A stretch of 64,000 bases of DNA, taken from contig VTFK01000008.1 of assembly GCA_009617715.1 (NCBI GenBank), positions 2,542,001-2,606,000 of the forward strand, written 5' to 3'. Source of the DNA: Plectrocnemia conspersa. Its lineage: Eukaryota > Arthropoda > Insecta > Trichoptera > Polycentropodidae. The notes beneath the pieces were generated by a model. The model saw only the letters and a list, made by a program, of their open reading frames with translations. It was not told where the DNA came from and did no database searches. Positions within the stretch are counted from its first letter, which is position 1. Each line of letters opens with the position of its first letter. Below are positions 24,392-35,878 of this stretch, one piece after another. The position numbers and the translations under genes were made by a program.

Positions 24392-25427
24392 GCCTGCACT
24401 ACGCTCTCTGAAAGTTGGCCAAGGTTGGCCAAGGACGGAGAATATAGTGGGTTACTTCGGTCGATTTCGGTTCTGCCCGCTCTAAAATCTCTCGGAAGTT
24501 GTCCGAGGCTACCGAGAACGGAAGGTAAAGTGGGGGTAATTCAGTCGACTTGGCCAGCTTTGAGCGCTTCCGAACATTGTCGGCAAACGGACCGAAGTCA
24601 ATGGAACCGAAGTCGGAGCTGTTCTTTCGAGCGCGAGCGGTGAGATACTTCCCATTTCGCTCTCTCGCGTGTTAAGTGACGACAGTGAGAGAGAAAATGA
24701 TATTGTTTTTCGCAAACTGAGATAAAACGAGTAGCTTGGTTCAATTTCAGTATGCGCGTAGGCGTCCTATCGTATCCTGCATCGTAGTCACGTATTCAAG
24801 TTATAATATCACATGCTTATCGGGGACTCTTACTGACATCTTTGAATATTTTAGAGCACCAAAAAGGATTAATTAAATTTTTTATAGTATATTCTTCTGA
24901 CAGATATCGTTATTAATTTTTTTTTCATATAAAATTACATAATTAAAAAATAATTAGTGGTACTAGATTTTGTTAAAAAAAATCGTTTCGAATATCCTGA
25001 TGTATTTTCCAAGATCGGTTTATATAAATAACACACCATAACGAATTCTTATTTAGAATCGATGGCGACAAATTCTATTCGTATTCTGAAGTATCATTTT
25101 TATGCCTTATGGCATTTTGCAAAAGCCGACAAAGATTTTGCGTAAATTGAATATTTACGACCGAAAAGTTTTCACTGATATTGTATTGGTGAGTGCCTAC
25201 ACAAACTTTTTTAAATTGCGATTATTTGGCACATTTTTTCGATCGCGCGCAAATATGCTAGCTGTACGTGACAGAAGCCGCCGTCCGGATGTCATTCACG
25301 GACGTCTTTCACGGCCGCCATCCGGACGGCATATAAAATTCTGGCAGTGTGGTCGCTTACTCGAAATTGTAGGTCTCGGCCGACTTCAGTTGTAACTTCG
25401 ACAACTTCCAGAGAATGTAGTTCAGGC
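24392..25427 (+). mobile_element. Repeat A copy 1: non-autonomous element with terminal inverted repeats
   Basis: Starts GCCTGCACTACGCTCTCTG and ends with the reverse of GCCTGAACTACATTCTCTGG, so the ends are imperfect inverted repeats. Subterminal words GGAAGTTG(T/G)CC recur inside. Lacks a segment (AGGATAGTCACAGATGTGG, near 25075) present in copies 2 and 3. A second head-to-head block CGTCCGGATGTC...CATCCGGACGGC sits at about 25283-25330. No transposase seen. I could not see a target duplication. Confidence 0.75.
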
Positions 25428-25629
25428 ATAAGACTAAACAGAGCAAATATTACACTAGAAAATATTACTATTAAAAACTTTTCTTTTAATGACTTTCACT
25501 ACTTTTCTCAAATACTTAGTGCATGATAATCATTTTAGTATTATCACAATATTTTGAAAAGAACCAAAATTCATCTAATTATGCTTAGTAAAATATTTGA
25601 AAAAAATCTTTCCTATTTTTACAAAAATC

Positions 25630-26060
25630 TTTCCTATTTTAGACATTTCTATCTTTATAATACTGACTTATTATTGTACGCTGATAACGCGGTTTTAAAC
25701 TAATTGCAAAATTTAAAATAAACCAACCAAGAGAAAACTAAAGCAATATTATTTACAGCACGTAAACAACCCTTGTATCCACCTCTTAAATATCTGGTGA
25801 TTCAGTTAGACTTAAAGTTTAAATTTAATAAACTTATCGCGAGGCTTGCTGTCGTTGCGATTCTTAAACATACAATAAACAAAAAACATACTATACATAG
25901 CTAATTAGACCAGTGATTCGCTCGCACTAGTAATTCAATATTTTTAATCTCCAAGACGTTCAAAATAAAGTAATAAAAATAATATATAATACAGATGTTT
26001 ATACTTACTTTAAGAAATTTTGTAGTAAATTTTCAATACTATTAATTTAAAAATATTTTG
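25630..26060 (+). pseudogene. LINE (jockey-like) reverse transcriptase fragment
   Basis: LLLYADNAVLN (YADN at 25677-25688) sits where YADD is expected. It is followed by EKTKAILFTARKQP, LKYLVIQLDLKFKFNKL and LQDVQNKVIKIIYNTDVYTY (25949-26010). This is the standard order after the palm: KTK.ilF, YLGv.LD.kL, LQ..QNK.lR. Stops and one shift break it. It lies about 200 bases after repeat A copy 1. Confidence 0.65.
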
Positions 26061-26284
26061 AAAATCAAACAATAAATACTATAAAAATAATATATACGAT
26101 CAGATTAATCCACTTACTTAAGTGTTTACATAAAATGGTATGTTTTATTGCCAAATATTTTTAAAAAGTTTGTATATGTGTTATGGAAGAGTATCCTCAC
26201 CTCTTTTTAGCATATCTGAAAATACTAAATTACATAACCAATATATCTTTCAGTGTTTTCTAATCTGATTTTTAGAAGCAACCA

Positions 26285-26570
26285 TCGCATTAAAGCGCTG
26301 ACAGGAATAGATATGAGCCAGAACCGCTGTCGTCGCGCAACCATCCTATATTAAAGGAAAAGCCAAACGAATCGAAATCAGTGCCAAAATTTGCCGACAC
26401 ATCGCTGTCATATTTCCCAGTCGCTAATGGAAGTTGTGTCAGGCCATTGTTGGCGTCTTGCACCGGCCATAACCGCAAATGGTTAACGATGCGATTTATA
26501 TGCCAACGAAACCAGTCACGAAAAATAATAGGAAAATCATTTTCATATCCGTCATGTAGCCGCTGCTACT
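26285..26570 (-). other. Unrecognised open frame of about 95 codons in a GC-richer island
   Basis: Reading the minus strand from about 26570, the frame stays open through HDGYENDFPIIFRDWFRWHI to the ATG at 26478 and then GSGSYLFLSAL near 26290. Composition is protein-like (W, D, G and N rich, little K/N/I bias), unlike noise here, yet a pair of stops precedes it and no splice structure is obvious. Could be a decayed exon of a gene or transposon. No family recognised. Confidence 0.25.
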
Positions 26571-27040
26571 ATGGTATATTTTCTTTTGCGAAATATCCCA
26601 TGAGGAAGTACATCGTTCATACGCCAAAGATGCGGAGATGAAACACAAATTCAATACAATTTTCAATAAATTTTTAAACCCGTAAGAGAAAGCTTTAAGA
26701 GATGTATCTATAGGATGCCTTAAAATACAACAATATGTAAAAAAAGCTTTTGCTAATTTAAATTTAAATAAACGTCACCCTTTCTATAAATACAATATCT
26801 CTATACCCAAAGTTTGCACGAAGCAAATAAATTTATGTATAAAGTTAATTCAGATATTCACTATAATACCCCGTATGTAACCACTCAAATATTTGCGTAG
26901 TTTAACTCGCATAATCAAGGCAGGTACATATTTGTCCTTAAATAATAGTGATCCCTAAGGTACGTATTTATATATTATTTAATAATTGTAGAACATTCTA
27001 AAAGTAACTTTTAATTTTCTTAATGTTTCTTTGTTTTAAA
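26571..27040. other. AT-rich intergenic DNA
   Basis: Nothing recognised. Confidence 0.5.
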
Positions 27041-27610
27041 GCATGGTTGGGATGTCGGAGATTGTTTGATCTGTAAGACAACCCTTAAGTGATGGCAAAG
27101 AGCCACTCTGCCGCCAAACATACGTTCTATCAGCCGTACCTTGATTGCTAATAGATATTTCTAGCTATTTACTCAAGAGTTTCCTTGAAAGCTTAGTTTG
27201 AAGTGAATCAATAAGGCAGTATAAAATAATTCAATAATATTTTAGTGACAATTATTAGTACTACATATTTTTTAAATATACTATTTAAATGATTTAAAAT
27301 TAAATGTCTTTGTATCTACTTGTTTACATTGTATTTATGGTCTGGAATCGATTGCCATGAAACCTTTTCGACGGCGATTTTCACCGCCGTCGTCCACATC
27401 AAAGGTAACCACCCGTAAAAGTGACCGTGGAAAAGCGAGGCGCTTTCTGTGTTTCCATGCCGTTTTCCAGAAGCAAATTGCACATGATCGCATTTTTAAT
27501 AGAATTCAAGGGTCGAGCACGCATCGTTTCACTGTAATATAAAAACTATCTCGCTGGCAAAGTTGCACTTGCATTACGAGCCGTTTGCATGCAACTCGGC
27601 GATCTGCATA
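27041..27610. promoter_or_regulatory. Two candidate regulatory islands
   Basis: 27041-27190 and 27346-27610. The second has a perfect hairpin CGACGGCG...CGCCGTCG (27367-27391), CACATCAAAGG (TCF-like) and GAGCCGTTTGCATGC. The 61-codon frame across the hairpin is not credible. Confidence 0.35.
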
Positions 27611-28000
27611 CTAGAGATTTTTTTTTTTTTTTAATCTCGACTTCAATTAAAAATATATTCAAAAAATCAAATTAGACTTGTTTGCAGTAGAAATGGAAAT
27701 TTCTCATACGGGTGAGAATTTCAGAATTGACTAAAAAAATATAATTTTAAATACGATGTATAACACATTTCCATTGGCTAAAAAAATGTAATCCGTTTTG
27801 ATTATTATTTATGTATCCCAAATTAGGATTAAATAATTTAGTTGTGTGTAATATCTATTTATTTTATTATATTATATTATTATATAAAATTTATGTATCC
27901 AAATATAGTTGTGAATGATTTGTAAAAAAAACATTCGTTATATTTTCAGACATATATTTGTATATAAATCACAAAAGAAAAGCTACAACCATAGAGTAAA

Positions 28001-28002
<2 letters not shown>
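27611..28002. other. AT-rich intergenic DNA
   Basis: Nothing before the TA microsatellite. Confidence 0.6.

Positions 28003-28068
<66 letters not shown>
28003..28068. repeat. (TA)n microsatellite
   Basis: About 33 uninterrupted TA units. The open frames of alternating Tyr and Ile on either strand are artefacts of it. It sits about 130 bases beyond the truncated end of the THAP/P pseudogene. Confidence 0.95.
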
Positions 28069-28073
<5 letters not shown>

Positions 28074-28194
28074 ATATATAAATATTGTATATATAATAGA
28101 GACGGCGACATAGGCCAAAATCATGCCAAGTTTCGCCTCGCGTGGGCGCCTGCGCGGTCACATTTGTAATTTCTTAATTTATATTTTTCTATAT

Positions 28195-29211
28195 TAATTC
28201 ACTTTTATCACCAATAATTATTATATCCTTACACTCGGTAAGTTTTTTAATCGCGATTTCATCTATAACTAAATTGTAAACTAGTTTATAATTTGTCGAT
28301 TGAGATTTTATTTTTAATGCTTCAAATGCTTCAAACGTAAACCCTGGATCTCCATTCAAGTTCTGATACCTTTTACCGATGTTTCTTGGGTAAGGCAGGT
28401 TAAAATTTAAAGTCTGTCGAACATATTGATAAGCTTCGAAAGAATAAAAACTTAAAGTTAATGCAAGCGATCGAACTCGGGCTGAATACTTGGCTACTTT
28501 TGAATTATTTTTTTCTTTTTAGAAAAGCTAACAACTCTTTGAATCAGAATCAAATATTAAGAGTCCTTTGTCTGTTATTGACTTAACTACATTTTCCAAA
28601 TTAACTATTTTTTGTTTCTATGTGTATTATTTTTTCACGTTTTTTTTAAATTAACCTATTCGATTTAATTTTCGTAATAAATTTATTTTTCTATGAGAAT
28701 TGTAAGCATCAGTATTCAAAATTAACGTTGACGGGAGTGGAGACGATGGTGGGTTTTGTTAAGGGACTGAGTTGGGTTTTAATCGTTTATATCCACCTTT
28801 TATAAAAAAAAGGAATCTGGGTTAAAATGGTCCGAACAGATGAAACTTCTCACGGTTGGCTTCCATGAAGGACGTAAAATATGTTCAAGCCATATTTTAT
28901 GCAATTTTGCTTCTAAAGGAAATCTAAAAAACGTGTATAATATTACTAACCCTTATATGTGACAAAAATATTTACTAATGAAATATATTATTTTTTTTAA
29001 TTATTATTTAATTTAAAAATAAATTAAATATAAACTCGAAGAATGGAATGCACAGCCTTAGTTGGCACGTGTAGAATGACGTGTCACTTTTAATAAAAAA
29101 AAATCCTAAAATAACACAAATAATTGCAAAACGTAACCTGTGAAATGATAAATTGCAATTCCTCTGCTGTTTTGCACTGTTTTTACACGATAATACTGAA
29201 CAGGAAGCCAT
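28195..29211 (-). pseudogene. THAP-domain P-element-type transposase, decayed pseudogene with intron
   Basis: Exon 1 (29211-29138) begins MASCSVLSCKN and ends SFHR at a phase-2 donor. An intron of about 214 bases (29137-28924) follows, and exon 2 resumes FPLEAKLHKIW with an acceptor TTTTTAG. Joined, this gives a THAP zinc finger: C-x4-C at residues 4 and 9, the FHRFP turn, a tryptophan at 36 and CSDHF with Cys54 and His57, within the family's C2CH spacing. After a one-base frameshift the KRLKPNSVP box follows. Further on are in-frame stops, then LALTLSFYSFEAYQYVRQ, a GDPGFTFEAFEALK block and the IDEIAIKK motif (about 28266-28243), known from P-element/THAP9 transposases as the first catalytic Asp. 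The C-terminal half is missing; a TA microsatellite lies just beyond. It is a transposon relic or failed domesticate, not functional as read. Confidence 0.82.
28924..29137 (-). other. Intron inside the THAP domain of the P-type pseudogene
   Basis: Read on the minus strand, the segment starts GTTACG after CACAG and ends TTTTTTAG. Removing it joins SFHR to FPLEAK exactly where THAP domains carry the conserved FHRFP motif, so the intron is inferred from protein homology rather than transcript data. It splits an arginine codon (AG|A). Confidence 0.7.
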
Positions 29212-29630
29212 ATTTGAATAAGTTTGTCGAAAGCTTGGAGAACACGTGCTCGGGTAGAATGATCTAGAGACGAGGCGAATAATATTTTAAAGCACGCTAA
29301 ATTCCTTTCTATAGGCCGCTCTGTTATATATTATATTCTTTACCCTATGGCTACAACCTTCAAACGATTTTTTAATCAAAAATAAATTGTTATATTACTA
29401 GTATCATCTATGCCTAAATCCATAAAAAAAATATAGCAATATGTTAATCACGATATCAGCAATGAGGAAATGATAAGAAAAATTAGCTTAAAATTTCATT
29501 AATTTGGTTTTAAGCCACCAAATCAAATTTTACTATTAATATTATTATATATTTTTTATTTGTTTAGTGTATATACATACAAAGCAATTATAATAGGAAA
29601 TTGAACATAGAGCGTTTTAATTTTGAAGTG
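29212..29630. other. AT-rich DNA upstream of the THAP/P pseudogene
   Basis: Contains CTTGGAGAACACGTGCTCGG (E-box CACGTG, about 29235-29255) just upstream of the pseudogene ATG. No terminal inverted repeat of a P element was found. Confidence 0.4.
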
Positions 29631-30290
29631 AGCGCGTCTGGAAGTTGCTTAAAACAATTATATATAAAATAAATCTCTGCATTACCAACACAGCTCCCAA
29701 AATTATCCTAAAATGTTTCACATCGAACACAACCGCTAAATGGTATCCTGCATGGTCCCTTTCCATGCAAACGCGTCGCCGGGGAATAGGAAAATTTTTG
29801 CTGAAAATTTACGAACAACCTTTTCATATTCGATGCTTTGGAAGCCCCTGTGTATTACCATCTCCCGCACAAAACTCATAACAAACATTCGACAGAAAAG
29901 GTTTACAATTTTCCTTCCGACGCAAATTCTTCACGTGACACATCGTGAAATTTAGCTTTAGTGTTTACGCCGTTAAACGGCACGAAAGCGCCGTTAAATT
30001 ACGCTACCCTCCCGACGGGGGTATGGACCTTTCACATTTAAATGACAAATGGTAATTGCTGAAAATAAAATAAAAATATACATACATAGGCATGTAAGTG
30101 TACACTAGAGATTCATGTAAGGATGCAGTGGCGGTTTTTTGAGTGAGGTGAACTTTTTCTCCTAGGAAAACTCCCCGCGGCGAATTAACGTAAATTACCA
30201 GAAGGTAGAGCGAGCACAAGAGCCGGATGATAATTACGTCGACCACCTGGTCTCCACTTTTATTATTCCTCATTAAATGTACATGCGGTA
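29631..30290. promoter_or_regulatory. Candidate regulatory island
   Basis: Complex DNA (CGCGTCGCCGGGGAATAGG, GCCGTTAAACGGCACG, AAAGCGCCGTTAAATTACG, CCCGACGGGGGTATGG). The repeated GCCGTTAAA (29970 and 29990) is notable. Overlapping frames of 71-89 codons have no domain. Confidence 0.35.
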
Positions 30291-30780
30291 GTGCATACCC
30301 TGTGATTAGACGGTTAGAGTTTTATATAATTTTTTGCCTATATTTTTATCTCATGAGATTTTTGTTATAGCTAAATAAATTAAAATATACATCTGTAATA
30401 AATTATTATTTAAGTATAATACAATATTTTAAATGGGTAACGTATAACTACTATACAACCTCACTTTAAAGACAAGCTAAACAAAAAAAAAATTTGGTAA
30501 TCAGACTTAACAATGTGGTTACAAAATATAACGCAAGTAAATAACACCACACAACGATAGTAAAGTTAGATATTACGCTTTTGTTGTTGTTGTTTTTCTT
30601 TAAGAAGCTTTTCAGGACCACTTTATATTTTTTTAAATATATGTATATTTTGGAAAACTGAGAAAAAGTGTGTATTAAAATAATTTACACCCAATAGTGA
30701 CATCAATATAAATCGATTTTTTTCTGTGTCAAAATGTTGAACCTAGTATTTATCAATTCCTATACACACAAAAATCAATA
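30291..30780. other. AT-rich intergenic DNA
   Basis: Nothing recognised. Confidence 0.6.
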
Positions 30781-31310
30781 CTGCTGATTCAAGATTGACC
30801 ACGAATCTGCCTACACAATAGGAAACGATTTAAAAAAATTGCCAATCGTCGATTTTTCTCCCTCAATTCAGCATATCCCAACTGAAATTGTATTTGGTTC
30901 AATTTTGCCTTGTTTTTTGTTCTTACCTCCTCGCACATAAAAAATTCTGATAGCTGCGCGTTAATTGAATTAACCTTCGTTATCGGCTATTTAATTTAAT
31001 TGCGAAGCGTTGCCGGCGCGTTTTAATAAGCAATTAACCTTGTCGGGTGGCCATTTTCCTGTGTCTTTGATACTAGGGGACCGGTTCGCTGAATAGGTCG
31101 CGTTTAATTAACAAATTATGACCCACGGAACCCCTTTGTATTCTTGATTTTAAACTGAAAAAAACTAACGACCCCTAATCCATTCAAAGACAAGTTTTCC
31201 AGACTCTTTTGATTGCCGCTAATCCAAAGCAAACTGTGATATGAATTTTGATACACAGATTGAGTAGTCGCGGGAATGAGGGTTTACGATGCAAGTTTGC
31301 CGGAGTTGGG
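30781..31310. promoter_or_regulatory. Candidate regulatory island rich in AATTAA cores
   Basis: GCGCGTTAATTGAATTAACC, TTTAATTTAATTGCG, AAGCAATTAACCTTG and GCGTTTAATTAACAAATTATG, alternating with GC-rich CGTTGCCGGCGCG. Dense AT-hook/homeodomain-type spacing, no frame. Confidence 0.4.
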
Positions 31311-31500
31311 GTCATAAAATAAATATACTTGTTTCAAAAAAAGATCAAACGTACATATATTTAAATTGCCTTATATAATAAGATTGCAATGAGTGACTTT
31401 TACTATTAGATACGACACTATAATTATCCTTGTTATATTTTAAAAACAATTTTTTAATTTATGATTTTTCTATTGTATCTTTAGCATCTGTAATATATTT

Positions 31501-32170
31501 ATGGTAAACATATGATAACATATGTATACATTACAGAAGCGGTATTAAAACTAAATATTTTCATTGGATAATCCAGCGTATGACCGAAAGGCAAACACGA
31601 GTCTCGTTTCAGCTGGCTCCTGTGCTGAAATCCATCACACAGGTATAATACACGGGACGTGTTGACACTGAGGTTTCGGTTTGAAACATTGCACAGCACA
31701 TTCAACGGAAGGGAAAAAAGAAAGAAACATACGTCGGTATATGTGCACACACGCGCGGAATAAATGCGAGATGGCAAGGAGTCCGTTTCGTTTTTTATTC
31801 ATCACTACGCCTTTTGAAAAATACAGATGAAAAAATACACGCAAATTACAAATATTTCTAAATATGATAAAATTATATAATTTATTTAAACTGTATGATT
31901 TTTTTCGCTTGCGCTTTCTACTCCATGTGATCGATTGACTGAATCATATTAATATAATTCTCAGTATATAAATATTTTACATAAAAGCGAGAGATGTTAG
32001 AAAAACACAGATGCACAAGAGTACGATTCATTTTTTATTCATAAGCTTGTCTATGAAAACCTCAGACGAAAAAACTGCACACCCCGTACAAATGTTCGCC
32101 GCTCTTGTAACCAAGGCAGGAATATATAAATCGCTCCTTATTACGTTTGCACATCTGCGAAAAAATACTT
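31501..32170. repeat. Island with an internal diverged duplication
   Basis: 31760-31850 and 32005-32095 align over about 85 bases (GAGT.CG.TTC.TTTTTTATTCAT, then ACAGATGAAAAAAT versus TCAGACGAAAAAAC). The remainder is GC-richer DNA with overlapping minus frames of 69-92 codons and no domain. Likely duplicated noncoding sequence. Confidence 0.4.
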
Positions 32171-32870
32171 GTTTATAAAACATATTTTATTTATTAGCAA
32201 TTCGATTTTCTAAATAATTTATATTACCCTAAAAACATATTTTTATTTAATTTATACATATTCATGATTTATTTCTTTAGTAACACTTTTTTTAATTGAT
32301 TATACAGTTCTTTACCTCAGCAACTTAAAACAGTTTGTTTGATATTATTGGAAGTATAAAATAATATTAAATTAAGAATAAACAAATTGTTTAATTGTTA
32401 AACATTTAAAACTCTTCCAACATAACTTTAAACTTTCAACTTCAGTTTACAGGAATAAGACTAGTGAATTAATTAATTAATACTACTTAGTTGTTACTAA
32501 TTATTAATATTTGCCAATTGTGGCAATTGTGAACCAACCGAAGGATTTCACAATAGGATTTTCAAAATAGAACATAGAAACGCGATAAAATACTTTGATG
32601 AAAAATCAACTTTAACAAACCACATTTTCGATACAAATCACCATATAAACTTTGATATAACCTTAAAAATATATATAGAGAGAAGCAATTGAAATCGAAA
32701 TTAAAATTTAAATAGCATTAAATAAAAGAGACGACGTGAAAAAACGTTTAAATACCTGGTTACCAGTTTAAAACCAAGCTAAATTAGAATTTAACACAAT
32801 TTACACAAACATAAATACATTTAAACATATCAATTTAAATAAAATGAATGCACTTATTGGTTTCTTAGTA
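32171..32870. other. AT-rich intergenic DNA
   Basis: Nothing recognised. Confidence 0.6.
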
Positions 32871-33680
32871 ACAAACAAACAAACAAATGGGGAAAAAATA
32901 ACAAATTTCAAGATTGAATCAAAGACGACACAGCTGAATAGTCCGCGGCGGCTGAGATAAGGTCCAGATTACGCCCAAGATGATGACCACTACATCGAGA
33001 TGCGAGAAAGAAAACGCACGATACGCAAGCCTTCACATCTCTTAAAGCTAAGTAACGTGCTGAATAAATCTGTTAAAAATTTAAACAACAAAATTAAAGT
33101 ACACGTTAATTTAAAAAATATTATTATATATATATATATATTAAATTTATGAAACCATTATGCTTCATATTTTATCTAACTTGCTAATGATTGATGAAGA
33201 CCGTGAATTTTTTTGTGATCGTTTTCATGACAGCGTACTAGCCTTATATTTTATTTTTTACTAGGCGTTTTAAACAAATATAAGTGGCGTTTTGTATGCA
33301 CATCGCCAAAGTTTGCGATATGCCATCATTAATTTCTGATTTGTGTTTTATACGATACGCTAGTTTGAAGCGTCCTACAATATGATTTTATTGTTTGGAA
33401 TCCAAGAAAAGCGAGTACTTTTTGTTAATGATAATTCAAAACAAAATTTTAAATATCTCTACAAGAGATTTACTACTACTTCGAAGTTGTTAAGGGGTGG
33501 TGTCGACAATCCATCAGTGCTCGGCGACTTTTGTGTCCCACTGATATGAGTTCTGCAAAAAGTCGCGATTACGTCCCTTATTCCTGTCCGTCACGCTCAT
33601 GAAGTCAGCACTTGCACGAGCCATCCAGCTACTCGCTTTGAGAGGCTGGAAATTTAATGTTTATAGTGTCGTTTTAATTT
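32871..33680. promoter_or_regulatory. Candidate regulatory islands
   Basis: 32920-33060 (AGTCCGCGGCGGCTGAGATA, TACATCGAGATGCGAG) and 33180-33660 (AAGTGGCGTTTTGTATGC, GTGTCGACAATCC, GTCACGCTCATGAAG), with a TA run between (33126-33142). No frames of note. Confidence 0.3.
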
Positions 33681-34370
33681 GTATATTAGCCATCATAATG
33701 CATTAGGGGAACCTCTTGAGTTTTGAAAAAATAATTAAAATTATCTTTTTTTGTAATAATATCATTCAAGTACCAAACGATCTGAGTGCTCTTCTTCATT
33801 AAGATACTGTTTTTTTATTTGGACTACATCCACAATATTCCTTATTAGCTATTTATATTTGAAATAAAGCTGTAACAGATCTTATTTTATATTTTTTACC
33901 CATAACATCTCTTGATTTGCCATATTTATTTTATTTGTTTATATTTTAACTCTTTTAGCTTGCAAATTATTCTTTTAAATATACTGTTTATACATATTTT
34001 TTACATACATATTTTAAATACACTTACACACCCTATCAACTGTGAATATTTTTATTATTCGCACTTATATTCTCGATTTAGAAGTTCAATATTTGTCCAG
34101 AAATTATCTGACATACCGTTAAAAATGTCTACCATATTTTTAATTATTTTATTTTATCGCACAACTTTACTAATATTATGTAATTTCAAATTTTAATCAA
34201 TGATTAATGAATTAAAGATGTGTTTAGCCTTGAAAGACAGTCACACACAATAATAGGTATCCATTTTAATTTTTTTTTTAATGCAATCAAATTGTATTAT
34301 AGCTTTATTTTTGTTATGTTAGTTAAACTGGGATATAATATTTCTATTGATTTTTCAAGTAGTTCGATAG
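33681..34370. other. AT-rich intergenic DNA
   Basis: The 94-codon plus frame at 33912-34196 is hydrophobic and I/F/L/Y-rich, as expected from translated AT-rich sequence; not called. Confidence 0.5.
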
Positions 34371-34980
34371 ACACAATTTAACACTGTTAAATCTGATGTG
34401 AAGAATCGCACTTTGAATGTATCAATCGACGAAAGCGCAAACAAATGATTCCGATACGATTGCCAGGCACAGACGGATGAGCAACTTGTACAAAGTTAAT
34501 CAAGTATTCCAATCAGTGTGATACATGTTCTGGATACAAAGGAGCTACCAGGTTACACGACCAGGTCTGAAATTGCACCAGGTAATAGAATGGCGTCTTG
34601 TTATTCATACTAAATCCGTTCCGAGAATATATCCTACAGCGTGTGCAGTGTTTTGACTCTAAGCATTTGACAAGGATTATGTTTGAATAAATATTAAATG
34701 TAAGCCAATTAAGCTCATATGCTTAAGAAGCGTACATTAATAATTTCCTGTAAGTGCATCGGATCGAAGTTAAAAGTTTTTCCCTCTGAGTTGTGCGGTT
34801 GCACAAGGGAGGATACTTATTAGAGACGCTTACGCGACTAAAAGGGCTCATTAAGGGGTAGTTTGAGAGTGGTCAGATCAAAGGAATACCTGCAGGCCTC
34901 CCTAGGGGAGGTCAGGTCTACCACCGGAAGTAGCTTGCCTCCGGTTTGAAACTTGGACGTTCATGCGAACCAAATTAGGT
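34371..34980. promoter_or_regulatory. Candidate regulatory island
   Basis: Long complex block without a frame: GATTGCCAGGCACAGACGG, ACCAGGTTACACGACCAGG, small palindromes CCTCCCTAGGGGAGG (34896-34910) and ACCGGAAG...CTCCGGT (34922-34945). Confidence 0.35.
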
Positions 34981-35160
34981 ATTTTTATGGTCGAGTTTAA
35001 TACATAATGTGTATATATTATCTATTTAATTACCAACTTTATCAAAAAGGGCAATATAATATTAATACATTTCAATTTTTTTATATCAACTGATAATATA
35101 TAAAATGTTTTATTACTTTGTGCTATAAATTATTATTTTTGAACGCATTATCTATGATCA

Positions 35161-35530
35161 TTTCTTTAAACAGTTACAATAAGCTTTTGAGATATATGTT
35201 TCATCCTCTACGCGTGTATAAAAGTTATTTGGGATTTTTTTTGCTAACATAAAATATGAACCACCACCCACAGTTTCAAACAATCCCAAGGCTTCCGGCG
35301 CGTAACAAGTGGCCATAGCCTCAAAACGACCACTCGACTCCTTCACCGACCACTTCACCCTGAATATCCACCCATCATATGGCCAGTCGGCTTACACGTG
35401 GATTGCGAAACAATCCTTTCCGCATCAAAGAGATCTAATGTTTGATCCCGGCATGAATGACGGCATTTACCTCGTAAGCAAATTTCGTAAACGCCCTCCC
35501 TTAGCGAATGTGTGAGCCTTTCCCCTATAT
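35161..35530. promoter_or_regulatory. Candidate regulatory island
   Basis: CTTCCGGCGCGTAACAAGTG, CAAAACGACCACTCGACTCC, GTCGGCTTACACGTGG. Frames of 66 (minus) and 68 (plus) codons overlap on opposite strands; neither has features. Confidence 0.35.
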
Positions 35531-35878
35531 GCTTTCATGGCCAAAAATGTTTCGCTTACTGTGTTATTTTTTATGATTTTTTATCTTAATATCTAACATA
35601 GGTTCTGAATAAATATTTTCTTAAACTGCATTTAATTTTTTAATCATATTCTGTATTTAAACAAATGTGATAAATACGTTTATTTATTGATTTATATAGT
35701 TTAAAAATATATTTCACAACAATATGCAAAAGTATAAAAAATCTGCAGTGAAAAATAATCAAATGAATTTTAATGGTATTGTTTAAAAATATTATTACTT
35801 ACATAAACTTTTTGGGCTTAAGAACCTTATGAGGGTGTCTTCGTGGCCAGTAAGACTCATGGTGGAATATAGTTTTTT
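35531..35878. other. AT-rich intergenic DNA
   Basis: Nothing recognised before repeat B copy 1. Confidence 0.5.

Noticed and set aside
24338..24715. 101- and 68-codon frames on opposite strands
   Set aside because: Both are inside repeat A; the counterparts in copies 2 and 3 are broken differently, so they are not conserved as proteins.
27915..28169. 84- and 71-codon frames with Tyr-Ile repeats
   Set aside because: Translation of the (TA)n microsatellite.
28460..28480. tRNA B-box-like word on the minus strand
   Set aside because: It is part of the P-type transposase coding remnant (the ARVRSLALTL stretch).
33912..34196. 94-codon hydrophobic frame
   Set aside because: Amino-acid content is what AT-rich noise gives; a LINE tail was considered but no conserved block could be aligned.
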